Assembly: GCA_015490435.1 (NCBI GenBank)
Contig: WFXV01000196.1
Location: 1-8,545 of the forward strand
From: Thermaceae bacterium
Lineage (GTDB): Bacteria; Deinococcota; Deinococci; Deinococcales; Marinithermaceae
Length of the DNA: 8,545 nt
Reading direction: 5' to 3'
The notes beneath the pieces were generated by a model. That model did no database searches. It saw only the letters and a list, made by a program, of their open reading frames with translations, and was not told the origin of the DNA. Below, one piece after another: positions 1 to 5,165 of this stretch (positions are counted from its first letter, which is position 1; the number at the start of each line of letters is the position of its first letter). Position numbers and translations under genes: made by a program.

Positions 1-1
1 G

Positions 2-316
2 TTCTTGGTGGGGATGGTGGGCGCCGGGGCGCTTCCCTTCTTGGTCTATACCCCGCTCCGCTACCCTAAGGACGAGGCCCGGGCGCTTTTTACCGCGGTC
101 TTCGCCCTCGGCACCCTGGTCTGGACCGCGAGCTACCTCCTTTTCGGGCTCCTCGGGAAGGAGGAGGCGGGCCTCGCGCTGCTCGCGCTCCCCGGCACCC
201 TTGCCGGGCTCTGGCTCGGCAACCGGGCGGCGGGGCGGCTCTCGCCCCTCGGGTTTGCCCGGGTGGTGGGCGTGCTGCTCGTGATCCCCGGGGCCAAACT
301 CACGGGCCTCTTTTGA
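2..316 (+). CDS. TauE/SafE-family membrane protein (TSUP), 3' part only
   Basis: This is the C-terminal part of a polytopic membrane protein. The reading frame is open to the left edge, so the true start lies outside the window; the TTG and ATG codons near bases 5 and 14 are probably internal. About 104 residues are visible. They are strongly hydrophobic, with roughly three or four membrane segments. A Gly-rich stretch (MVGMVGAGA) is followed by LVYTPLRYPKDEARA, and near the C-terminus by a Leu/Gly helix and a GNRAAGRLSP loop. This layout is typical of the second half of TauE/SafE permeases, which are thought to move sulfur-containing or other small anions across the cytoplasmic membrane. The substrate cannot be read from the sequence. 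The TGA stop lies 12 bases before the next gene and appears to form part of that gene's promoter. The family call rests on pattern memory and only half the protein is present. Confidence 0.75.
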   Translation, partial: FLVGMVGAGALPFLVYTPLRYPKDEARALFTAVFALGTLVWTASYLLFGLLGKEEAGLALLALPGTLAGLWLGNRAAGRLSPLGFARVVGVLLVIPGAKLTGLF

Positions 317-322
317 TATCCT
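314..322 (+). promoter_or_regulatory. Putative extended -10 promoter for a leaderless metallophosphoesterase mRNA
   Basis: The sequence TGATATCCT reads as TGn followed by a TANNNT hexamer (TATCCT, 317-322). It ends 6 bases before the GTG start at 329. A -10 box this close to the start codon is the layout of leaderless transcripts, which are common in Deinococcus-Thermus. No convincing -35 box is visible, which fits an extended -10 element. The TGn is also the stop codon of the upstream membrane-protein gene. This is inferred from sequence only. Confidence 0.45.
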
Positions 323-328
323 CCCTTC

Positions 329-1069
329 GTGCGCTACCTCTTGCTTTCTGACATCCACGGCAACCTGCCCGCCTTTCGGGCGGTAATCGAGGACGCGCTC
401 ACGCGGGGCTTCGACCGGGTGCTCTTCATGGGCGACGCGGTCGGCTATTACCCCGACGGCGAGGCCGTCCTCACCGCCCTGAGGAAGCTCGAGGTACGCG
501 CGGTGCTGGGCAACCACGACGCCTGGCTCATGGACGACGCCTTCCTCGCCGAAGGCGGCATGATCGCGGAGATCCTCGCCTGGCAACGGGAGCGCTTGAG
601 CCCGGAAAACCTCGCCTACTTGAAAAGCTGGCCCTGGGAACAGCGGACCGAGCGCTACCACCAGGTGCACGGGAGCCCCTGCGACCCCTTCGTCTACGTG
701 GACGACCTGGAACCGGCCCGGGAGGCGCTCTCCTGCAGCGACCGGCCCTGGATCCTGATCGGCCACACCCACCTCGCCGGGCTCTTCATGGCGATCGAGG
801 GGCCCAAGGGCCCCTGGATCCGCTACCGGGCGTTTTTGGAAGAGGAAAACCGGGTGAAGCTCGGGCCCAAGGCCCGGGCGATCCTGAACCCGGGCTCGGT
901 GGGGCAGCCCCGGGACGGCCTTCCCCTCGCGGCCTACGCCATCTGGGACGACGAGGCCCGGGAGGTCGAGGCCTACCGGGTGCCCTTCGACCTGTTCGAG
1001 GTCCGCCGCCGGCTCAAGCAGGAGGGCTTCCCCATGGTCCTCTACGAGCGGCTCCGGGTGGGAAGGTGA
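329..1069 (+). CDS. Calcineurin-like metallophosphoesterase (YfcE/MJ0936-like)
   Basis: This is a 246-residue cytoplasmic protein with the full set of metal-binding motifs of the calcineurin-like phosphoesterase superfamily, in order: D8-I-H10, G35-D36, G61-N62-H63-D64, H114-G-S and G145-H-T-H148. A second NPGSVGQPRDG motif near residue 190 is typical of the small YfcE/MJ0936-type branch. Members use two divalent metals to hydrolyse phosphomono- or phosphodiesters; the physiological substrate is unknown here. The GTG start at 329 was chosen because it puts the first beta strand (RYLLLSDIHGN) at the N-terminus and sits just downstream of a -10-like box. The gene begins a tight forward cluster, and its TGA overlaps the holB start as GTGA. 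The superfamily is near certain. A specific activity such as cyclic-nucleotide phosphodiesterase cannot be told. Confidence 0.9.
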   Translation: MRYLLLSDIHGNLPAFRAVIEDALTRGFDRVLFMGDAVGYYPDGEAVLTALRKLEVRAVLGNHDAWLMDDAFLAEGGMIAEILAWQRERLSPENLAYLKSWPWEQRTERYHQVHGSPCDPFVYVDDLEPAREALSCSDRPWILIGHTHLAGLFMAIEGPKGPWIRYRAFLEEENRVKLGPKARAILNPGSVGQPRDGLPLAAYAIWDDEAREVEAYRVPFDLFEVRRRLKQEGFPMVLYERLRVGR

Positions 1070-1953
1070 AGGAGGTCCTCGGCCACGAGGAGGCAAAGCG
1101 CCTGCTCGCGAAGGCCCGCCCGCAGGTGGTCCTGATCACCGGACCCGAGGGGGTGGGCCGGCGCACGCTCGGGCGCTGGTACGCCTACGGGCTGAACTGC
1201 GAGCGGGGCTTTCCCCCTTGCGGCAGCTGCACGAGCTGCCGGCTCGAGCCCCACCCCGACCTCCTCGAGATCCGCCCCGAGCCCGGACGCCGCCCGGTGA
1301 TCCCGGTGGAGCGGATCGTGCCCCGGGAGGGCGGCGGGGAGAACCTGCTCGAGTGGCTCGAGGCCGCCCCCCGGTTTTCCGCCAAGGTGGCGATCATAGA
1401 CGGCGCGGAGCACCTCTCGGAGGCGGCCGCGAACGCGATGCTGAAACTCCTCGAGGAGCCCCCGCCCCACGCCCACGTGGTGCTGGTCGCGCCCTCGCCG
1501 GAGGCGGTCTTGCCCACGATCCGCTCGCGGGCGTTCTGGGTCCCGCTCGCCCCCCTGCCCGAGGAGGTCCTTCGTGCGCTCAGCCCGGACCCGGACTTTC
1601 TGGCCTTCGCCGAGGGGGCCCCGGGCCGGCTCCTTTGGGCGACGGAGCACCCCGAGGAGGTGCGCGAGCTCAGGAAGCTCGTCGAGGGGTTCCTCTACGG
1701 GCTTGAAGACGGACGCGCCGCGCTCGAGCGCGCCCGGGAGCTCCTCCGGCGGGCCGAAGAGAGGCTTTCCCCCTGGCCTTTCTTCCGCCGGGCTTTTGAG
1801 AAACTCCCGGCGGATACCCGGACGGAGGCGCTCGAGGCCCTTAGTATACTGGAGGAAGCCCACCGGGCCTACGTGGGGCGTGAGCTGCTCGCCGCCTGGT
1901 GGGTGCACACGATGCGGAGCATCTATGGAGCGTTGCGTTCCGATTCGCTTTGA
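1066..1953 (+). CDS. holB: DNA polymerase III subunit delta prime (clamp loader)
   Basis: This 295-residue AAA+ protein matches clamp-loader delta prime, which with delta and tau/gamma opens the sliding beta clamp onto primed DNA. The N-terminus reads as GHEEAKRLL, then a P-loop-like G26-PEGVG-R32-R33-T. The usual Lys is replaced by Arg, consistent with a subunit that does not hydrolyse ATP. Four cysteines (C45, C52, C55, C58) form the zinc module common in the gamma/delta prime family. The Walker B-like strand is VAIIDGAEHL (108-117), followed by AAANAMLKLLEEPP (120-133). The sensor/arginine-finger motif reads S154-R155-A156 where SRC is usual; the Arg is kept. The C-terminal third is helical, as expected for the collar domain. 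The GTG start overlaps the upstream stop by 4 bp and has no strong ribosome site, so translational coupling is likely. The gene overlaps ricT by 29 bp. Confidence 0.92.
   Translation: MKEVLGHEEAKRLLAKARPQVVLITGPEGVGRRTLGRWYAYGLNCERGFPPCGSCTSCRLEPHPDLLEIRPEPGRRPVIPVERIVPREGGGENLLEWLEAAPRFSAKVAIIDGAEHLSEAAANAMLKLLEEPPPHAHVVLVAPSPEAVLPTIRSRAFWVPLAPLPEEVLRALSPDPDFLAFAEGAPGRLLWATEHPEEVRELRKLVEGFLYGLEDGRAALERARELLRRAEERLSPWPFFRRAFEKLPADTRTEALEALSILEEAHRAYVGRELLAAWWVHTMRSIYGALRSDSL
1845..1850 (+). promoter_or_regulatory. Possible internal -10 element inside holB, upstream of ricT
   Basis: TATACT matches the bacterial -10 consensus at five of six positions. It lies inside holB, about 75 bases before the ricT start. 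The in-frame codons that create it are AGT-ATA-CTG; AGT and ATA are unusual in genes of this GC content. No good -35 or TGn extension is seen. It may drive ricT and the genes after it independently of holB. Confidence 0.25.
1916..1919 (+). promoter_or_regulatory. Ribosome binding site supporting the ricT start
   Basis: GGAG lies 5 bases before the ATG at 1925, inside the holB coding region. It supports choosing this ATG, and so the 29-bp overlap with holB, over a start further upstream in the long open frame. Confidence 0.5.
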
Positions 1954-2716
1954 GCAGGGTCCGAGGCACCACCTCGCCGCCTTCCGGGGGGAGGCCCCGC
2001 CGGTGGGCACCCGGGTGGTGGTGGCCACCAAGAAGGGGCCGCGCATGGGCGAGGTCCGCGGCGCCCCCCGCACGGGAAGCGCCGAGGTCGAGCTCTTGCG
2101 CCCCGCGAGCGAGGAGGACCTGGCCACCTGGCGCCGGCTGGTGGAACGCGCCACCCGGCTCAAGTGGCAGCTCAAGGCCTACTTTCGCCGGCGCCTCCCG
2201 GGGCTGAAGCCGGTGGCGGTGGAGTACACCCTCGATGGCCGGCTCGCCTTCCTCTACCTCAAGGCCCGGGAAAAGAAGCGGCTCGGCGGCGAGATCCGGG
2301 AGCTCGCCCGGATGGCCGAGGCCCGGGTCGAGCCGGTCTTCCTCGGCGACCGCGACGAGGTGACGGTGCTCGGGGCGCTCGGCCCCTGCGGCATGGAGAC
2401 CTGCTGCAGCACCTGGCTGCAGGAGTTCGGCCCCAGCACCATCCGGATGGCCCGCGACCAGCAGCTCCCCCTCTCCCCGGAGAAGATCAGCGGCCCCTGC
2501 GGGCGGCTGCTTTGCTGCATCGCCTACGAGCACCCGATCTACCGGGAGCTCCTGGAGAAACTTCCCAAGAAGAACGCCCGGGTCTGCACCCGGGCCGGGG
2601 TCTGCGGCAAGGTGGCAAAACACCACCCCCTGAAACTCGAGGTCGAGATCAAGACCCCGAGCGGCGGGGTGGTGACCGCGAAGCTCGAGGACCTGGAACC
2701 GTGGGAGGGAGCATGA
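1925..2716 (+). CDS. ricT: PSP1-domain protein, RicT/YaaT homologue
   Basis: This 263-residue protein carries the PSP1 C-terminal domain. The hallmark Cys motifs are plain: PCGMETCCSTWL (C155, C160, C161) and GPCGRLLCC (C192, C197, C198), joined by the conserved run FGPSTIRMARDQQLPLSPEKISG. Two more cysteines (C221, C227) follow. In Bacillus subtilis RicT (YaaT) acts with RicA and RicF, binds iron-sulfur clusters through such cysteines, and modulates RNase Y-dependent mRNA maturation and developmental phosphorelays. Whether the role is the same here is inference, and no ricA or ricF is in view. The frame is open for about 350 bases upstream, but that part lies inside holB and lacks family sequence. 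The ATG at 1925 has GGAG at a good distance. The order holB then ricT matches Bacillus, which supports both calls. The stop overlaps the next start as ATGA. Confidence 0.9.
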   Translation: MERCVPIRFEQGPRHHLAAFRGEAPPVGTRVVVATKKGPRMGEVRGAPRTGSAEVELLRPASEEDLATWRRLVERATRLKWQLKAYFRRRLPGLKPVAVEYTLDGRLAFLYLKAREKKRLGGEIRELARMAEARVEPVFLGDRDEVTVLGALGPCGMETCCSTWLQEFGPSTIRMARDQQLPLSPEKISGPCGRLLCCIAYEHPIYRELLEKLPKKNARVCTRAGVCGKVAKHHPLKLEVEIKTPSGGVVTAKLEDLEPWEGA

Positions 2717-3285
2717 AGGTTGCGCGGGTGGGCGAAAAACTCAGGCGCTACTACCACTACTATCCGGGCACGGTGGCGGTGATCGGGGTCTTGGACCCCG
2801 AAAAGGAGAGCCGGGCGAACTTCATGCCGGCGGTCTGGAACGCCGGGCTCTCCTTCGAACCGCCGCTTTTCGGGGTGGCGGTGAGCCCGAAGCGCTACAC
2901 CTACCACCTGCTCGCCGAGGGCCGGCCCTTTAGCGTCTCGTTTTTTGGCTTCGAAAAGGCCGAGCTCGTGGCCGCCCTCGGCGGGATGAGCGGGCGGGAG
3001 GTGGATAAGGCGAAGGTCCTCGGGCTCGAGCTCCTCTGGGGCGAGGTATTCGAGGTGCCCCTCATCAAGGGGGCCTATGCCGCCTATGAGCTCGAGCCCT
3101 TTGGCCGCTTTCCCACCGGCGACCACGACTTCTTCGTCGGCCGGGTGCGGGCGGTCTGGAAGGACGAGGCCGCCTTCGACGAAGACGGCGTCCCCACCCC
3201 CGACCGGGTACGGGCCCTCCTCTACTACGGCCGCTACCTCTACGGCCCCCCGGCCCCCGAGGTCCGGCGGATCAAGAAGCCGTGA
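2713..3285 (+). CDS. Flavin reductase-like FMN-binding protein
   Basis: This 190-residue cytoplasmic protein is of the flavin reductase-like (split-barrel FMN-binding) family. Landmarks are YYHYYPGTVAVIGV near the N-terminus, then ANFMPAVWNAGLSFEPPLFGVAVSPKR (written here in pieces: ANFMPAVWNAGL and PPLFGVAVSPKR, about 37-62), SFFGFEKAELV, SGREVDKAK (about 96-104) and GDHDFFVGRV (about 136-145). From memory it is very close to a T. thermophilus protein of known structure described as a putative styrene monooxygenase small component (PDB 1USC/1USF). Such proteins bind FMN or FAD and often supply reduced flavin to a partner monooxygenase. None is encoded nearby, so the partner is unknown. The ATG overlaps the ricT stop as ATGA and has a strong GGAGG (2704-2708) 4 bases upstream. 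The gene sits in the middle of the cluster, and its end overlaps the next gene as GTGA. Confidence 0.88.
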   Translation: MKVARVGEKLRRYYHYYPGTVAVIGVLDPEKESRANFMPAVWNAGLSFEPPLFGVAVSPKRYTYHLLAEGRPFSVSFFGFEKAELVAALGGMSGREVDKAKVLGLELLWGEVFEVPLIKGAYAAYELEPFGRFPTGDHDFFVGRVRAVWKDEAAFDEDGVPTPDRVRALLYYGRYLYGPPAPEVRRIKKP

Positions 3286-3557
3286 CCGAAGCCCAAAGGG
3301 CCCGCCGGGCGCTCTCCGCCTTCTACCTAAACCGCCCCGGCACCGAGGCCCAGCTCGTCTTCCCCGGGGGCGTGTGGCACTTCCGCTCCGACGGCCACGC
3401 CCACTGGATGGAGGCGAGCGCGGAGCGGGCGCTTTTCGCGCGGATCGCGGAGTTTTCCCTCGACGCCCGCCGCCGCGCCCTTCTTATCCGGTTTTCCGAC
3501 GGCTCCGAGCTCTTCGCCCGAAAAACCTGGCTCGGCCCCCGCGTCCGGGCTATTTGA
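3282..3557 (+). CDS. Small protein of unknown function, last gene of the cluster
   Basis: I do not recognise this 91-residue protein. It is probably real: its GTG overlaps the previous stop as GTGA, it continues the cluster on the same strand, and it reads as a well-mixed soluble sequence rather than the Arg/Pro/Gly-rich composition of GC shadow frames. It is Arg- and Ala-rich and basic, with a helical N-terminus (TEAQRARRALSAFYL). Alternating beta-like segments follow: EAQLVFPGGVWHFRSDGH, a helix around ERALFARIAEFSLD, then ALLIRFSDGSELFARK. There is no signal peptide, membrane segment or metal motif. The shape suggests a small alpha/beta fold. Its TGA overlaps the end of the opposing stress-protein gene by 8 bp. 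No function is proposed. Confidence 0.65.
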   Translation: MTEAQRARRALSAFYLNRPGTEAQLVFPGGVWHFRSDGHAHWMEASAERALFARIAEFSLDARRRALLIRFSDGSELFARKTWLGPRVRAI

Positions 3558-3966
3558 CGAGGAGCACCGGGGTCTTCGCCAGCATCACCACCTTCTGGCT
3601 CTGGCTGCCGAGCAGGGTTCCGGCGAGCCCCCCGAGCCCCCGGGTCCCCATCACGATCAGGTCGGCCTCGTGGACCTCGGCGACCCGCAGGATGGCCTCG
3701 GCAGGCGGGCCCTCGAGCACCTCGACCTCGAGACTCGGCACCTCCCCCACCCGCGCCTTCGCCTCCTCCACCCGCTCCTTGGCCGCCGCCACCCGCCGGG
3801 CGAGGGCCTCCTCGAAGAGGGGATCCCCGAGCCACTCGGGCACCGGGTCGTAGGCGTAGACGATGACCAGCTTGGCCTGGTGCAGCCGCGCCTCTTCCCC
3901 GGCCAGGGCCGCCGCCTTCTGGGCGTGCTCCGAGCCGTCGTAGGCAAGCAGAATCGTCCGGTACAT
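3550..3966 (-). CDS. Universal stress protein, UspA family, ATP-binding type
   Basis: This 138-residue single-domain protein has the usual length for a universal stress protein. The N-terminus MYRTILLAYDGSEHA gives the first beta strand and the ATP-contacting Asp (D10-G-S). The loop G107-x2-G110-x9-G120-S121 is the full nucleotide-binding signature of the ATP-binding class, and VVMLAKTPVLLVK is the standard last strand. These proteins usually form dimers in the cytoplasm and help cells survive stress; no enzymatic role is implied. The ATG at 3966 starts exactly at the first strand. A TAGGCT box sits 6 bases upstream, suggesting a leaderless mRNA. The gene is divergent from the MFS transporter across a 61-bp gap with a perfect palindrome, so the two may share control. 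The gene ends tail to tail with the upstream cluster with an 8-bp overlap. Confidence 0.95.
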   Translation of the reverse strand: MYRTILLAYDGSEHAQKAAALAGEEARLHQAKLVIVYAYDPVPEWLGDPLFEEALARRVAAAKERVEEAKARVGEVPSLEVEVLEGPPAEAILRVAEVHEADLIVMGTRGLGGLAGTLLGSQSQKVVMLAKTPVLLVK

Positions 3967-3972
3967 ACTAAA

Positions 3973-3978
3973 AGCCTA
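3973..3978 (-). promoter_or_regulatory. Putative -10 box of the universal stress protein gene
   Basis: On the minus strand the hexamer TAGGCT fits TANNNT and ends 6 bases before the ATG at 3966, the leaderless layout also seen at other genes here. No consensus -35 is visible; the spacer region runs into the palindrome at 3992-4007. Inferred. Confidence 0.4.
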
Positions 3979-3991
3979 CCCCAGGCCGGGG

Positions 3992-4007
3992 CTGACCGGC
4001 CGGTCAG
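3992..4007. promoter_or_regulatory. Perfect 16-bp palindrome, likely repressor operator
   Basis: CTGACCGG is followed directly by its exact reverse complement CCGGTCAG. It lies in the only real intergenic gap, between divergent genes for a universal stress protein and an MFS transporter, and overlaps the likely -35 region of the transporter. A gap-free dyad of this size with a TGACCG/CGGTCA core resembles operators of TetR-family repressors. No regulator gene is in the window, so the protein that would bind is unknown. Confidence 0.6.
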
Positions 4008-4021
4008 TTTTGGGTTAGGAT
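3992..4021 (+). promoter_or_regulatory. Putative promoter of the MFS transporter gene
   Basis: A -10-like TAGGAT (4016-4021) ends 6 bases before the GTG at 4028, implying a leaderless mRNA. CTGACC (3992-3997), matching TTGACA at the central TGAC, sits 18 bases upstream of it as a plausible -35 and forms half of the palindrome. A repressor on the palindrome would therefore block polymerase directly. Inferred from sequence. Confidence 0.45.
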
Positions 4022-4027
4022 GCCCCC

Positions 4028-5155
4028 GTGAGCCCGATCTTCCGGCTGCACCTCGCCACCTTCTTCTTCTTCCTCGCCTACGGGCTCACCGTCCCGGTCC
4101 TTCCCCTCCACCTCAAGAAGCTCGGCCTCGCGCCGGAGTGGATCGGCTGGGCGGTGGCGCTGATGCCGCTCGCGGGGCTTTTGCTCCGCCCCTGGGGCGG
4201 CTGGGCGGCGGACGCCTGGAGCCGGAAGGGGCCGGCCCTTTTGGGCCTTCTCGCGAGCACCCTTTCGGGGCTTTTCTACCTCGGCCCCCTGCCCCTCGTG
4301 CTCGCCGGGCGGTTTCTGCAGGGGGTGGGGATGGCGCTTTTTGCCCCCAGCACCCTGGCCCAGACCTCGGACCTCGCCCCCAAGGACGCGGTGGGCCGGG
4401 TGATGGGCACCCGGAACCTCCTGATCGGCCTCGGGGTGATGCTGGGCGCCGCCGGCGGCGCGCTCCTCGACCTTGCCGGCCCCCGGGGGGTCTTCCTCCT
4501 CCTCGCCCTGGTCCAGGCCCCCTGGGTCCCCCTCCTCCTCGGCCTGCCGGAGACCTTGAAAACGCCCCAGGCCGGGCGCTGGTGGCAGGGCTTCGCCGCC
4601 GCCCTGAAAATCGCCGGGGTGCAGGCCGCGACCTGGGCGAACACCGGGTTCGCCGCGGTCTTCTCGGTACTCCAGGCCTTCTATCCCCTCTTCCTCGTGC
4701 ACCACGGGCTCCCCGCGAGCTGGGTGGGGGCGTTCTTCGGCTACTACAGCCTGGTCTCGGTGCTCGCCCGGCTGCCCGCGGGGATCCTGGTGGACCGGAA
4801 AAACCCCTACCGGGTCGCGCTCTTTGGCTTCCTCTCGGCCACCGCCGGGCTGCTTTTGCTCTGGCTCTGGCCCCTTCCCCTCCCCGCCTTTTTCGGCGGC
4901 ACGCTGATGGGGCTCGGGGCCGGGGTCTACCTGCCGGCGAACATCGTGGCGGTGACCAAGGCCACCCCGCCCCACCTCCGGGGCTCGGCCTTCAGCCTAT
5001 TCACCGCCAGCTGGGACGCGGGCGGCCTGCTCGGCCCGCCGGTCGCCGGGCTCCTCGTGGGAAGGCTCGGGGAGGGGGCGATCTTCCCCCTGGCCTTCGC
5101 CGGGGCGGTGCTCACCACCCTCGTCTACCTCCGAATCGCCCGCCGGGTGTTATAA
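4028..5155 (+). CDS. Major facilitator superfamily transporter, drug:proton antiporter-like
   Basis: This 375-residue inner-membrane protein is mostly hydrophobic, with a pattern fitting 11-12 membrane helices. MFS landmarks are a variant motif A after helix 2 (GGWAADAWSRKG, D62), motif B R95-FLQGVG in helix 4, and a motif C-like G136-VMLGAAGG in helix 5, which is typical of antiporters. A second-half motif A copy is GILVDRKNPYR (D256). It probably exports or exchanges a small molecule using the proton gradient; the substrate is unknown. At 375 residues it is slightly short for the family, though both halves look complete. The GTG start at 4028 is set by the -10-like box just upstream. The last codons are GTG-TTA-TAA, where the rare TTA and the stop form part of the proS promoter. 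The gene shares its control region with the divergent stress-protein gene. Confidence 0.88.
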   Translation: MSPIFRLHLATFFFFLAYGLTVPVLPLHLKKLGLAPEWIGWAVALMPLAGLLLRPWGGWAADAWSRKGPALLGLLASTLSGLFYLGPLPLVLAGRFLQGVGMALFAPSTLAQTSDLAPKDAVGRVMGTRNLLIGLGVMLGAAGGALLDLAGPRGVFLLLALVQAPWVPLLLGLPETLKTPQAGRWWQGFAAALKIAGVQAATWANTGFAAVFSVLQAFYPLFLVHHGLPASWVGAFFGYYSLVSVLARLPAGILVDRKNPYRVALFGFLSATAGLLLLWLWPLPLPAFFGGTLMGLGAGVYLPANIVAVTKATPPHLRGSAFSLFTASWDAGGLLGPPVAGLLVGRLGEGAIFPLAFAGAVLTTLVYLRIARRVL

Positions 5156-5156
5156 C
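5148..5156 (+). promoter_or_regulatory. Putative extended -10 promoter of proS
   Basis: TGTTATAAC is TGn plus TATAAC (5151-5156), a five-of-six match to the -10 consensus with the extended -10 dinucleotide. No -35 is evident, as expected for extended -10 promoters. The ATG of proS begins 9 bases downstream, so the mRNA would be leaderless or nearly so. The TAA inside the hexamer is the stop codon of the transporter gene. Inferred, but the match is good for such GC-rich DNA. Confidence 0.55.
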
Positions 5157-5165
5157 GGGTGGGCG

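Noticed and set aside
1574..1924. N-terminal extension of the ricT frame
   Set aside because: The open frame continues upstream inside holB, but the residues are Arg/Ser/Pro-rich noise. The ATG at 1925 with GGAG at 1916 gives the expected family start.
1042..2175. 377-residue minus-strand open frame opposite holB and ricT
   Set aside because: It is a GC-driven shadow: it is rich in Arg, Pro and Gly, has no recognisable domain, and lies opposite two clear genes.
3979..3991. CCCC-AGGCC-GGGG hairpin as a terminator
   Set aside because: It is short, lies between divergent promoters, and has no T-run on either side. It is more likely promoter spacer sequence.
4004..4975. 323-residue minus-strand frame opposite the transporter
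   Set aside because: It is Gly/Glu/Pro-rich with no fold-like pattern, while the opposite strand has clear MFS motifs.
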